The position numbers were made by a program, and so were the translations under genes. From Heyndrickxia camelliae (GTDB taxonomy: Bacteria; Bacillota; Bacilli; Bacillales; Bacillaceae_C): a DNA stretch of 64,000 nucleotides. Positions 49,573-58,793 of this stretch are shown one piece after another; positions within the stretch are counted from its first letter, which is position 1, and each line of letters starts with the position of its first letter. The stretch lies in assembly GCF_002844575.1 (NCBI RefSeq), contig NZ_PIQO01000004.1, forward strand, positions 248,001-312,000. The letters are read 5' to 3'. Below the pieces are notes generated by a model, which saw nothing but the letters and a program-made list of their open reading frames with translations, was not told the origin of the DNA and did not search any database.

Positions 49573-51402
49573 TTAAACCCCTGCTAATTGGAGGCGTTTT
49601 GTCTCTGTTACTTTCATAGCCTTGAGCAGATTTTCTGAAATCGTTGTGTTTTCCTTGTCATCCAACCATTTCGCTAAAGCTTTTACCGTGCTTAAAAAGT
49701 CCTTCACCTGTGTCTTGCTCACAGATTCAAACATATTAAAGTAATCATTTGTGAGAATATTTTCCCATTGTTTTTCGGTCAATTCATCCCAACTATGGTA
49801 TGAATGGGACTCAAGGACCTCTCGTAAGTCAAATAAACTATTTTTATATTTTCTTACTGTATTTTCACTCTTACCAGCTATTTTTTCTTTGAAAAAGTCC
49901 ACCAATGGCTTTGCATAAAAGCTATCAATAGTTTCAGGTGTAAAGCCTAGATTTTCGTAAAATGGAATATCTTCATTGGTAAGGATTGACTCGCTAGGCT
50001 GTTGTTTGATTGCGCTAATTGCAGAAACACGATTTTCTCCACCGGTTACAAAAGGAGATAATGGAAGGCCTAATTCTTTTCGAACTGTATTAAAATCCGC
50101 TGATTTTTCTACTGCTCCAAACTGTTCCTTTACATGCAGGTACAGATTGTACTCTTGCTGCTTTAACCAAATATCCACTTCTGGCACTCGACCGTTTTGG
50201 ACCATTTCCCGTGGTGAAAGATCGTCAAATATTGGTAAGGCTTTATCGATTTCAAATTGAAAGCTATTTTGGGCATAAAGGATAAAATACTTCGGTACAT
50301 TCTCGCTGATTTGAATGGCCATATTCTTGACTTCGGCAGTAGCCGGAATATGGAGTGATTGTTCCTTTTCATCCTTCCAATCAACAGCATTTTCCACTTT
50401 TTTAACCTTTTGCTTAAATTGTTCCAGAATATCTTTATCATAACAATCAAATGTAAGTTGATGTTTCCTTAATGAAATGATTCCCAAGCTTTCCGCTAAA
50501 AGTGCTTTTCCTGCCATTTCATTATCTGTGTATTCATGATAGCTATGAAGCCAGCTTAATCTCTTAGCATTTGGCTCCCAATAATCAGTGGCAAATTCCG
50601 GTTCTCCTTGTAGGAAACTTGCAACCATTTCTTCATCCTTTACCTGATATTGAACGTTGTATACATGAATTTCTTTTCCTTCACGATTAGTACGTTCATT
50701 TGGATCTTTCATAAACTCTCCGATGATTTCCGGATAATAGGTAAATAACACATCATCCCGGCTGGATTTTGTATCTTCCATTAACTTTTGAATAAAGTTA
50801 TGAATCCGATTTATATTTTCAGGGCCTTGAAATACGCAAATACCATTGAAATAATTTTTGTTATCAAAATGATCGATTAAACTGATGGTGCCAATCCATG
50901 GCGCAAAGTCCGGTACATTTTCATTATTATCTAGAATGGTAAACTGCTCCTTCGTATGTACCTCTTCAAATAGAATATCTGTTTTGGACTTTCCAATAGC
51001 CTGCACTACTTTTGGAGTCAGTCTGGACCATTTTTCTGCCAATGCTTTTTCATCCTCGGATAGATGGGTTCCATTTTCATTCAGAAACCATTCAATACCA
51101 CGAAGCCCATTCTCATAAGAACGGAAGAAGTTGAGCCAGTATTGAAAAAAGTCCAATTCATTTTTATCTGGGAGTTTCGATTGCGTTCTTTTGCGAAACT
51201 CGCTATGTAAACGATACAATTGGTTTCTTGGAATTTTCTTATCTAAAAAACTAGTTAATTTCAACATCAGTTCATGTCTTTCGCGAAGAAAACGCTCTTC
51301 TTTCACTTCACTGATTTGGACAATACTTTCCTTTAACAAACAACATTTCTTATACTTTTTTCCACTTCCACATGGACATGGATCATTTCGATTTACTTTC
51401 AT
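49573..51402 (-). CDS. SEC-C zinc-binding domain protein of unknown function
   Basis: 609-residue protein. It opens with a SEC-C metal-binding motif, 'NRNDPCPCGSGKKYKKCC' (C-x-C...C-C). The body is mostly helical and contains about 500 residues without a recognised enzymatic motif; a short coiled-coil region is likely. SEC-C motifs occur in SecA, YecA-like proteins and many stand-alone Bacillus proteins, where they bind zinc and often ribosomal or secretory partners. The C-terminal ~120 residues ('KNSLFDLREVLESHSYHSWDE') resemble a repeated helical segment. RBS GAAGGTGAAG precedes the ATG. Confidence 0.8.
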   Translation of the reverse strand: MKVNRNDPCPCGSGKKYKKCCLLKESIVQISEVKEERFLRERHELMLKLTSFLDKKIPRNQLYRLHSEFRKRTQSKLPDKNELDFFQYWLNFFRSYENGLRGIEWFLNENGTHLSEDEKALAEKWSRLTPKVVQAIGKSKTDILFEEVHTKEQFTILDNNENVPDFAPWIGTISLIDHFDNKNYFNGICVFQGPENINRIHNFIQKLMEDTKSSRDDVLFTYYPEIIGEFMKDPNERTNREGKEIHVYNVQYQVKDEEMVASFLQGEPEFATDYWEPNAKRLSWLHSYHEYTDNEMAGKALLAESLGIISLRKHQLTFDCYDKDILEQFKQKVKKVENAVDWKDEKEQSLHIPATAEVKNMAIQISENVPKYFILYAQNSFQFEIDKALPIFDDLSPREMVQNGRVPEVDIWLKQQEYNLYLHVKEQFGAVEKSADFNTVRKELGLPLSPFVTGGENRVSAISAIKQQPSESILTNEDIPFYENLGFTPETIDSFYAKPLVDFFKEKIAGKSENTVRKYKNSLFDLREVLESHSYHSWDELTEKQWENILTNDYFNMFESVSKTQVKDFLSTVKALAKWLDDKENTTISENLLKAMKVTETKRLQLAGV

Positions 51403-51728
51403 TGCTTCACCTTCATTTTTTTCTATGATGCTTTTGAGAATGGTTCTTGGCGAATAGATTTAGACAGGTGAAATAAAAGAAATTATATTATTCACAACAC
51501 CTGTACCTTCTTCTTCACTAAGGCATTCTCATCGTGTTCACCGACACTAATCTCCATTATAACATTATTCAACTATTCTCCTAAAGATAGAGATTAATTG
51601 GTGGAATATTCCTAATTCAGAGTTTACCATTCCTATCCCCTCACTACATATTATCTCAAGCAGTGCCGATTGCGGAAATTTCCTGATTTACCATCCTAAA
51701 CATGTGTCATTTCCCTACAAATATGAAA
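51403..51728. other. Intergenic region without recognised gene
   Basis: About 325 bp between the SEC-C promoter and the ComK terminator. Short frames only; no motif recognised beyond the SEC-C promoter area. Confidence 0.4.
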
Positions 51729-51745
51729 AGCGGCTAATAGCCGCT
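51729..51745 (-). terminator. Terminator after comK
   Basis: Seven-bp perfect stem AGCGGCT / AGCCGCT with a 3-nt loop; on the minus strand followed by TTTTCATATT. Eight bp past the comK stop. Confidence 0.65.
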
Positions 51746-51752
51746 CTCCTCA

Positions 51753-52304
51753 TCAATTATTCTCTCTTATCACATACCCATTATTGTTGGGATCTATTAC
51801 AATCGAATACTCGTTTTCAGCTGAATACTCCATAGGAGATTTTATAATATCATCCATATGTTTTTTCAGCCGAAAAGCCTTCTGTAATTTATCATCAAAC
51901 CTTTTTATACTAATATTTAAGTTAGCGGTGAAGCCATTTTTAAATAGAACATGCAAGTTATCTTTTCCCATTGGTATTCGATTCACATATTGCTCTAACA
52001 TAAACCAAACACACTCGATATTTGCAGGCGACATAGTTGGGATGGCATATAAACCTAATTTATCATTAATCATTAATGGATTCATTGAGGTATTGCCGAG
52101 GATATACCTGGCCCCCTCTTTTGCGCCTTTAAAACTGGAGGCATGCTTTAACAGGCTAAGTTCAATAATATTGATGGGACTCATCTCTACAATAAGTCTT
52201 CTATCGGTTTCATTTACAATAGAATAGTGATTTCCGTATTCATCGAAATGAGGATAAATAATGCACGTTTTTGGATTTACGATATACTTTGTTACCTTTT
52301 TCAA
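51753..52304 (-). CDS. comK: Competence transcription factor ComK
   Basis: 183-residue DNA-binding protein. Conserved ComK features are 'RRLIVEMSPINIIELS', 'SFKGAKEGARYILGNTSMNP', 'PLMINDKLGLYAIPTMSP' (the PIMI...FPT-S block) and 'ECVWFMLEQYVNRI'. ComK activates late competence genes by binding AT-box pairs. The start is TTG at 52302-52304 behind AAGGAGCG, an unusual low-level start. No comS/comK K-box pair of the exact AAAA-N5-TTTT type was identified upstream; the promoter region instead holds long stem-loops. Homologues exist in many Bacillaceae, some of which are not known to be transformable. Confidence 0.88.
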   Translation of the reverse strand: MKKVTKYIVNPKTCIIYPHFDEYGNHYSIVNETDRRLIVEMSPINIIELSLLKHASSFKGAKEGARYILGNTSMNPLMINDKLGLYAIPTMSPANIECVWFMLEQYVNRIPMGKDNLHVLFKNGFTANLNISIKRFDDKLQKAFRLKKHMDDIIKSPMEYSAENEYSIVIDPNNNGYVIRENN

Positions 52305-52360
52305 ATTAATCGCTCCTTTTTATATACAAATTTATATAAAAATGGAGTATACTAACATTA

Positions 52361-52425
52361 CGTTGGTATACCCCAACGTATGACCCATGGGTACCTGTCT
52401 TCGGCGGACTTGTCTACCCATGGGT
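52361..52425. promoter_or_regulatory. Stem-loop region upstream of comK
   Basis: Two hairpins: a small one CGTTGG / CCAACG (52361-52378) and a large one with 11-bp arms ACCCATGGGTA / TACCCATGGGT (52383-52393, 52415-52425) whose loop also contains GTC...GAC pairing. They start 57 bp upstream of the comK start codon. No U-tract follows on either strand, so this could be a leader RNA element, an operator pair, or a terminator-like barrier. Confidence 0.5.
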
Positions 52426-53081
52426 TATTATTATGCACATACTTCCAATTTCCCTCACCTCCTTTACTGCTTCCTACTATTGATAGTTTTATATATTCTT
52501 ATGTGAAAATATAGAAACATAGCAGCACTGTACAAAAGAAGCTTAGAATATGCTGTAATATTTATCAGGATATTTAGACGGGTAATGATTTCTTGATAGA
52601 TTTGGAGGGGTTAGAACAAAAGGCTGTATCGTCTTTGCTAACTGTTGAATACCTGTTAATCCTGAAATGAATTTACATTGGAATTATCTCCATCCAATCT
52701 TTAACAAAATTCTTTCGAAATGACAGGACCTAAGATTTAATCATGTTTAAATATTGCGATGAAGCAATGACGTATGTACTTTCGAGGTTAACTTCAAGGT
52801 TCGGTTTAATTAATCTACGTGGTGATTAGCTATTTTTTACTAATAAATGATGCAGGATATTATTAATAATAAGTTTTTTTAATAAAAATAAATTAATTTA
52901 CAGTTCAAAAGAACTATTTAACTACCAATATTCGTCATACTTTACTATCACTTTCCAATTTATTATATATAGCGACAACATTGTTTGTCTACTATTTTTC
53001 CAAATTTTTAGACATTATCTTTATTCTCTTTTTTGAATTACTAGATATCCTCCTTTGGTCTGCCTTAAAAACCTTATAAAA
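52426..53081. other. Intergenic region of about 650 bp without recognised gene
   Basis: AT-rich, including long A/T tracts near 52870-52900. No RBS-linked frame, tRNA-like structure or repeat could be identified. It may hold the comK promoter region and decayed DNA. Confidence 0.4.
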
Positions 53082-53116
53082 AACTGCACCTTTAATCAGG
53101 AATTAAAGGTGCAGTT
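53082..53116 (-). terminator. Terminator of the MarR-MMPL operon
   Basis: 15-bp perfect stem AACTGCACCTTTAAT / ATTAAAGGTGCAGTT with a 5-nt loop, 23 bp past the transporter stop; on the minus strand followed by TTTTTTATAAGG. A textbook rho-independent terminator. Confidence 0.9.
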
Positions 53117-53139
53117 CCATGTAGTTCATATATTCTTCT

Positions 53140-56100
53140 CTACATAGCATTTTCTTTCAAACTTAATTCATTCTCTTGCTTTTTAGAAGCTAATTTTCCA
53201 AATACATCTGGAAGGGCAATTAATGCTGGTAAAAAGATCGGAAGTAAGATAAAGCAAAGGACAATTAACCCTGTAATAACAGCAATTGCTAATTCCGATA
53301 ATAAAACCATTCCAGATGGCATTAATGTAGCAAATGTACCGCCAAGAATGATAACTGCCGATATGATGACACCACCTGTGTGTTTGGATGCCAAAATAAT
53401 CGCGTCTTTCGGTGATATATGCTGGTATTCCTTATACCGCATCATGAGGAAGATGCTGTAGTCCACTCCCAATGAAACAATGATAATAAAGGAGAAGAAC
53501 GGTACAAAAGAAGATATACCTTCATATCCTATCAAATCAATAAATATATAATTGATTAGGAACATCGCTGCATAATAAGCCCCTACAAGAGATGCTGTGA
53601 TAAATACCGGTGTCCAGAAAGAGCGAATAACAAAGAATAGAACGATTAATACGCCGATAATAACGATGGTCGTCGTTTTATTTAAATCTCGTGACAATAC
53701 ATCATTCATATCATTTGTAGTTGCACTGGATCCGGATGTACCGCTTTTCGCATCTGCAAGAACAGTACCCTTAAGTCCATCCGCAACGGTTGTGTTTATT
53801 TTCTTAATGGTACTCAACGCTTCATTGGAATAAGGGTCATGACTTAAAACAACCGTCATCTTCGTGATTTTTCTATCCTCGGACATGAATGCGTCTAATG
53901 ATTTTTTAAAATCCTTGTTTGTTAGAGCTTCCTTTGGAATAAAGAAGCTTTTATTAGTATGAAGCTGAGTCAAGTAACCATTTGTTTTTCCAAGTCCATC
54001 CGAAATTTGCTCCAGCCCGCCATTTACGTCTGAGAGCTTTTCTCCAAAGACACTGAAGCCATTTAAACCGTCTGCAAGCTGCTTTTGACCTAATTTCATT
54101 TGTCCAAGCCCATTATTGACATCATTCATATTTGTAACAATGGTGCTGATTCCGGAGGATGCTTTTACTAATCCCTCTTTCAGCTTTTTCAAACCATCTG
54201 CCATTTGCGATAACCCAGTACCCATTTTAGCAAGATTACTATTTGCGGTCGCAAACCCAGAAGTAACGGTGTTATAATTTTTATTTAATGCTTGAATTCC
54301 TTCAGGTGTAATTTGACTTAAGGATTTGGATAATTGATCGATAGTTTGTTTTAGTCCTTGATAGTTAGGATCGGTATTAGAATTTGCATAGCTATTTCCT
54401 AATGCATTCACCATCAATTGCATTTGTGATATAGCACCTTTTACTCCAAGCAAAGCTTGTGCGGCCTCTTGATAATGTGTGCCCATTTCTTTATAGCCAG
54501 CCTGCATTTTTCCATAATTATCTGCAAGAACCGCTACACCGCTGCTCATCTTTGAGAGATTGGATTCAATGGCTGCTATACCGCTGCTGATTGTTTGCGG
54601 ATTATTGGATCCATCATCTATCCCAGCTTGAATTTGCTGTAAACCTTTTGTTAAAGCTGTCATTCCGTCTTGAAGCTTGGCAGTGCCATCTACCATATCA
54701 TTAACTTTCGAAAAGTCTGCGGATCCAAGCTTGTCTTGTGCTTCTTTCAAACCATTATTGATTTGATCCACACCATCTTGCGTTTTCGCTAAACCGCCGG
54801 TGACAGATCCCATTTGACCATTAACATAGAAGTCATCAATTTTTTCTCCTTGCGGTTGAGTTACAGAGGATACTTGCTTAACTCCCTTCAAGTTTTTTAA
54901 CTCATCCGTTAAATGATCAATCACCGCAAGAGACTCATTATTATCCAAGGCCTTGTTATTTTCAATAACTACCGTTGCAGGCATCGCCTGACCTTTACCG
55001 AAATGATCCGCCACTAAATTTATCGCTTTAGAGGATGGATATTTATTTCCAAGCTCTCCAACGGTATCAAAATTTAGCTTTTCCTCGTGCAGGTACACGG
55101 TAGGACCAATGATCAAAAGGACAATAATGGTAATGATTATTGGATGTTTGGTAGCAAAAGAGGACGTTTTTCCCCAGAATTTATTTTCTTTATGGCCACC
55201 TACATTTTTCGACGGCCAAAATAGTTTTTTGCCTAATACCTTCATGATAAAAGGAGTTAAGGTCAAAATTTCGAGCAATAGGACGGTGACACCGATTACG
55301 ACAACGACACCAGATTTATAGATTGGTGACTCAGAAAATACCAGTGCAAGGAAAGCAATAAATACAGTAAGGATACTATAAGCTATTGTTTTACCTGCAG
55401 TTTTGTAGGTGTTGACAATTGAGTCATCGACCGAGTGTCCGTGTGACAGTTCTTCTCTAAATCGATTAAATAATAGAATATTATAATCCGTACCGATTCC
55501 AAAAAGGATCAGCACTAGGAGCATTTGTGTAAGACTGGTCACTGGAAAATCTGCTTTATCAATTAATTGCGCAGCAATCCCCATGGAACAAAGATAGGAA
55601 AATGCAACAGCCAGTAAAGATATTAAAGGTGTCACAACTGATCTGAATGCAAGAATCAGCACTACCAAAATAAACACTACGGTCAAGGCAGCACTCTTCT
55701 CAACGCCTGATTGCGACGCCTTCAAATAATCATTATTGATAAAGTCTTCCCCACTGAGATAGTGTTCAACAGGCACTTTTTCTAGTTTTTTATCAAGCTC
55801 TTTCTTAATATCATCGATTTCTCTGCCTCTTTTATCAAGTTTGTAACTAACCATTAAGGTTGTACCATCTTTTGATATTAAAGAGCTCTTAGCATCAGGC
55901 ATACTGAAAGGATCAATCATTTCTGCAACACCAAGTTCTTTTTTGCTGTCGCGAATGGATTTGACCGCATCCCCGATTTTTTCCATTTCTTCATTGGAAA
56001 TTTTATTTTTATCGTAAAAAACAATCAGGTTATTCGTACCTTTTGTGGTATCCATCTTTTTCAAAATTTTATCTGCTTGCACAGATGGGCTGCTGCTGCT

Positions 56101-56223
56101 CGTTCCTTCCTGCCCTTTTTGCCTCAGTATAGCGTTAATATCTGGTTGAATAACGGTAACTAATATCGTCGCAATGAGCCAGATGGCAAATATAGCCCAG
56201 CGTCCTTTTATAATTCTTCTCAA
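53140..56223 (-). CDS. MMPL/RND-family membrane transporter
   Basis: 1027-residue inner-membrane transporter of the MMPL/HAE3 type with two copies of an SSD-like membrane unit. The N-terminal 'GRWAIFAIWLIATILVTVIQ' and repeated 'LAVAFSYLCSMGIAAQLI' segments lie around residues 190-340 and 860-1000, with conserved charged residues in membrane helices ('FGIGTDYNILLFNRF', 'SLGVDYSIFLMMRY'). Between them are two large extracellular regions; the second (about 470-790) is rich in 'GLxQMxxGLxKL'-like heptads typical of YhgE/Pip-type proteins. It exports lipids, surfactants or toxic compounds. Start TTG behind GGAGG. Co-regulated with the marR gene upstream. Confidence 0.88.
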   Translation of the reverse strand: MRRIIKGRWAIFAIWLIATILVTVIQPDINAILRQKGQEGTSSSSPSVQADKILKKMDTTKGTNNLIVFYDKNKISNEEMEKIGDAVKSIRDSKKELGVAEMIDPFSMPDAKSSLISKDGTTLMVSYKLDKRGREIDDIKKELDKKLEKVPVEHYLSGEDFINNDYLKASQSGVEKSAALTVVFILVVLILAFRSVVTPLISLLAVAFSYLCSMGIAAQLIDKADFPVTSLTQMLLVLILFGIGTDYNILLFNRFREELSHGHSVDDSIVNTYKTAGKTIAYSILTVFIAFLALVFSESPIYKSGVVVVIGVTVLLLEILTLTPFIMKVLGKKLFWPSKNVGGHKENKFWGKTSSFATKHPIIITIIVLLIIGPTVYLHEEKLNFDTVGELGNKYPSSKAINLVADHFGKGQAMPATVVIENNKALDNNESLAVIDHLTDELKNLKGVKQVSSVTQPQGEKIDDFYVNGQMGSVTGGLAKTQDGVDQINNGLKEAQDKLGSADFSKVNDMVDGTAKLQDGMTALTKGLQQIQAGIDDGSNNPQTISSGIAAIESNLSKMSSGVAVLADNYGKMQAGYKEMGTHYQEAAQALLGVKGAISQMQLMVNALGNSYANSNTDPNYQGLKQTIDQLSKSLSQITPEGIQALNKNYNTVTSGFATANSNLAKMGTGLSQMADGLKKLKEGLVKASSGISTIVTNMNDVNNGLGQMKLGQKQLADGLNGFSVFGEKLSDVNGGLEQISDGLGKTNGYLTQLHTNKSFFIPKEALTNKDFKKSLDAFMSEDRKITKMTVVLSHDPYSNEALSTIKKINTTVADGLKGTVLADAKSGTSGSSATTNDMNDVLSRDLNKTTTIVIIGVLIVLFFVIRSFWTPVFITASLVGAYYAAMFLINYIFIDLIGYEGISSFVPFFSFIIIVSLGVDYSIFLMMRYKEYQHISPKDAIILASKHTGGVIISAVIILGGTFATLMPSGMVLLSELAIAVITGLIVLCFILLPIFLPALIALPDVFGKLASKKQENELSLKENAM

Positions 56224-56252
56224 CTTATTTCCTCCGATTTCAAGTTAGATGT

Positions 56253-56756
56253 TCATTTTCCAAGTTTCGAATCACTAGGAAAGAACAAGACATCAAAGAA
56301 TTCTTCGTTATCGATTCCTTCTGCCTCCATTTTTTCTTTCACGGCCGAAACTAGCACTCTCATACCCTTCTCAACAACTTCTTGTTCCTCTTGACTTAAA
56401 AGATTTAGTACGCCCACAAGAGACTTATTGCCAATTTCCGATATACTCTCATTGATTTCTTCCGCAAGTCTGTTAGACAAAGTAATATCCACCAAACGCT
56501 TATCCTTCGCGTTTGGCGTTTTTACTAAAAAGCCTTTGGAAGCGAGTCTTTCCACTATGTCTGAAACGGTACTTTGCGTCATTTTCAGATTTTGCTGAAG
56601 TTGTTTGATACTCACTGTTTTATGAGCATACACCTCACCTATAACTCTTGCCTGCGGAATCGTAACGCCATGCTCCTCAGCTTGTTTCTGGAGACTTTTC
56701 ATCATATACCGATGCAAGAAATCAATGGATTCCCGTATAAATGCAGCTTTATCCAT
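56253..56756 (-). CDS. MarR-family transcriptional regulator
   Basis: 167-residue winged-HTH repressor. Recognition region 'VSIKQLQQNLKMTQSTVSDI' (about residues 49-68) is followed by the wing 'KGFLVKTPNAKDKRLVDITLS', with a conserved Asp-Lys-Arg segment. Helical ends fit MarR dimerisation. It is the first gene of a two-gene operon with the MMPL transporter (29 bp gap) and a perfect palindrome lies 35 bp upstream of its ATG, so it probably represses its own operon and responds to a compound the pump exports. Confidence 0.9.
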   Translation of the reverse strand: MDKAAFIRESIDFLHRYMMKSLQKQAEEHGVTIPQARVIGEVYAHKTVSIKQLQQNLKMTQSTVSDIVERLASKGFLVKTPNAKDKRLVDITLSNRLAEEINESISEIGNKSLVGVLNLLSQEEQEVVEKGMRVLVSAVKEKMEAEGIDNEEFFDVLFFPSDSKLGK

Positions 56757-56790
56757 ATTTCAACCCCTTTCTGCAAATACATCCTACTCG

Positions 56791-56810
56791 ATATATCGTA
56801 TACGATATAT
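56791..56810. promoter_or_regulatory. Candidate MarR operator (perfect 20-bp palindrome)
   Basis: ATATATCGTA/TACGATATAT is an uninterrupted 20-bp palindrome in the marR promoter. MarR-family proteins bind AT-rich palindromes of about 16-20 bp at their own promoters, so this is a strong candidate site. Confidence 0.7.
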
Positions 56811-57111
56811 ATTAAATGGTTAGGGCAGTTGCCGTCAATTAAAAAACACTAATGGAGAACCAATCGATAATTTCAACTTAAGGCTGAAAAATTACTCATA
56901 AAATTAGCTAATTACACATGCAATCGTGGATGCTGCTTCAACAGCCGACAGTCGAGCAGATTTTGTTTTAAAAAATAATAATACAACCATAAAGGGGATT
57001 ACCGCCAACCATATCTGTTAATTCAAATCTTATACTAGTCTTTAACGTTACTGCTTTATTTTTTGTTGGTGCTCATAATGCTTGGTTACCTATCAATACT
57101 ATAAACGTATG
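56811..57111. other. Intergenic region; possible decayed membrane-protein fragment
   Basis: About 300 bp upstream of the MarR operator. A plus-strand frame near 57030-57140 reads 'TALFFVGAHNAWLPINTINV', which looks like a membrane-protein end, but it has no start or RBS. Not assignable to a family. Confidence 0.3.
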
Positions 57112-57149
57112 GATATCAGAGAAAAGGAATAATCCTTTTCTCTGATATC
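57112..57149. repeat. 17-bp perfect hairpin
   Basis: Arms GATATCAGAGAAAAGGA / TCCTTTTCTCTGATATC with a 4-nt ATAA loop. There is no long U-tract on either strand. Its position just before the tandem repeats could mark the end of a lost gene. Confidence 0.6.
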
Positions 57150-57201
57150 TGCCGACTACACATTTTGAATCAGCATTCTTTTGCAATATATGTACCGAAC
57201 A

Positions 57202-57690
57202 AAGACAATCGGGCGGGGGTTCCTTGGTATAATGTCCTTTTGAGCAGTTCTAAAGCACATTCGGACGGATTTTCGCTGGTACCTTGTCCTTTTAAACAAC
57301 ACTAAAGGACAATAGGGCGGAATTTCCCTGGTACTTTGTCCTTTTGAACCACTATTAAGGACATTCGGACAGATTTTCCCTATTACTTTGTCCTTTTGAA
57401 CCGCTATAAAGGACATTAGGACAGATTTTTCCTATTACCTTGTCCTTTTGAACCGCTATAAAGGACATTCGGACGGATTTTCCTTGTTACCTTGTCCTTT
57501 TGAACCGCTATAAAGGACATTCGGACGGATTTTCCTTGTTACCTTGTCCTTTTAAACCACTCTAAAGGAAATTCGGGTAAATTTTCTCTGTTACCTTGTC
57601 TTTTTAATTCACTCTAAAGGACAAAACAAGGTGGATTCCCTGTTACCTTGTCCTTTTGACTCGCTCTAAAGGACATTCCAGATTTCCAGA
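57202..57690. repeat. Tandem array of a 52-bp repeat with internal hairpins (10 units)
   Basis: Unit starts (AAGGACA or variant) at 57202, 57253, 57305, 57357, 57409, 57461, 57513, 57565, 57617 and 57669: spacing is 52 bp, with one of 51. The units at 57461 and 57513 are near-identical; outer ones are diverged. Each junction contains TGTCCTTT...AAAGGACA, an 8-bp stem with an 11-nt loop. As 52 is not a multiple of 3 the array does not encode a repeated peptide, and no unique spacers are present, so it is not CRISPR. Confidence 0.92.
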
Positions 57691-57904
57691 ATGATGCTAT
57701 CAAAGCAGTTTGGATAGCTGCTTAGCTTTTGGGTATTCCTCTATCCACTTTAGAAATTTTTTCACCCACATTCCTCAAAAGATTATCAACAATTTCCATT
57801 AATTTGTTGATTAATCAACGAATTGCATGGATTTAACCATTGTATGTATCCTACAACTTTTTATAATTATAAACAGATGTTGAATAATGAAAGGAGGTTT
57901 CATT

Positions 57905-58660
57905 ATGAACCGTGTTGAAAAAAGTAAAGAAAAATACAATCAACTTTTCGGCAATGGTGTACCTGCCGCATATACTACCGATCCAGATTTTCAGGACATT
58001 CTTAGCCGCTTTATTTTCGGAGAAGTTTTTTATCAAGGTAACCTGGATGATAAACAACGTGAGCTTATTACTCTGGCTGTGCTTGCTACCCAACAGACGT
58101 TACCTCAACTCAAGGCACATGTAGGTGCAGCGCTAAACGTTGGGCTGACACCAGTAGAAATTAAAGAGGCTGTTTACCAGTGTGCTCCATACATTGGATT
58201 TCCGAAAACATTAAATGCCATCAGTGAAGTCAATGAGGTTTTCAAATCTATGAATATTGCATTACCGATTGAAAGTCAAAAACTAGTTGAGGAAGAAAAT
58301 CGTTTTGAAAAAGGACTTGCTACTCAGGTAGAGATCTTTGGTGATGTCATTGCAAAAATGCAAGAGACTGCTCCAGCAAACCAAAGACATATTCAAGAGT
58401 ATCTTTCTTCCTTTTGCTTTGGAGATTTCTATACGCGTGGCGGACTGGAGTTGAAAATAAGGGAATTATTGACACTCTGCATCATAAGTACTTTGGGTGG
58501 TGCTGAAGGTCAAGTAAAGTCACATGTGCTTGGTAACAAAAATGTTGGCAATGATAAGGAAACATTGATTGCTGCCATCACCCATTGCCTTCCTTATATA
58601 GGTTTCCCGAGAACATTGAACGCATTAGCTTGTGTTAATGAAGTTCTTCCGGAAAATTAA
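57905..58660 (+). CDS. Carboxymuconolactone decarboxylase (CMD)-family protein, two-domain
   Basis: 251-residue protein with two consecutive CMD/AhpD-like helical domains. The first has 'FGEVFYQGNLDDKQRELITL' and 'LPQLKAHVGAALNVG'; the second has 'LSSFCFGDFYTRGGLELKIR' and 'VKSHVLGNKNVGND', with 'CAPYIGFPKTLNA' and 'CLPYIGFPRTLNA' as matching ends. The CxxC redox motif of AhpD is absent. CMD proteins are peroxidase partners or decarboxylases, and two-domain versions in Bacillus are of unknown substrate. The ATG at 57905-57907 follows AAAGGAGG. It lies 133 bp upstream of the aldo/keto reductase and probably forms an operon with it. Confidence 0.88.
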   Translation: MNRVEKSKEKYNQLFGNGVPAAYTTDPDFQDILSRFIFGEVFYQGNLDDKQRELITLAVLATQQTLPQLKAHVGAALNVGLTPVEIKEAVYQCAPYIGFPKTLNAISEVNEVFKSMNIALPIESQKLVEEENRFEKGLATQVEIFGDVIAKMQETAPANQRHIQEYLSSFCFGDFYTRGGLELKIRELLTLCIISTLGGAEGQVKSHVLGNKNVGNDKETLIAAITHCLPYIGFPRTLNALACVNEVLPEN

Positions 58661-58793
58661 GAAAGAGACAAGATTGTATAAGCTATTACCCAAAGAGGTA
58701 ACCAGCTTTGTTTCATTAAAAAATTTCTACTGTGAAATCGATACCCCATATAAAACCAGCTAGTAAAAATATAAAAAGGTAAGGAGAAAAAAC

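Noticed and set aside
57156-57416. 86-residue minus-strand open frame in the tandem array
   Set aside because: It only translates the repeats, the period is not a multiple of three, and there is no RBS.
57202-57690. Possible CRISPR array
   Set aside because: The whole 52-bp unit is repeated with no unique spacers between conserved repeats, and no cas genes are nearby.
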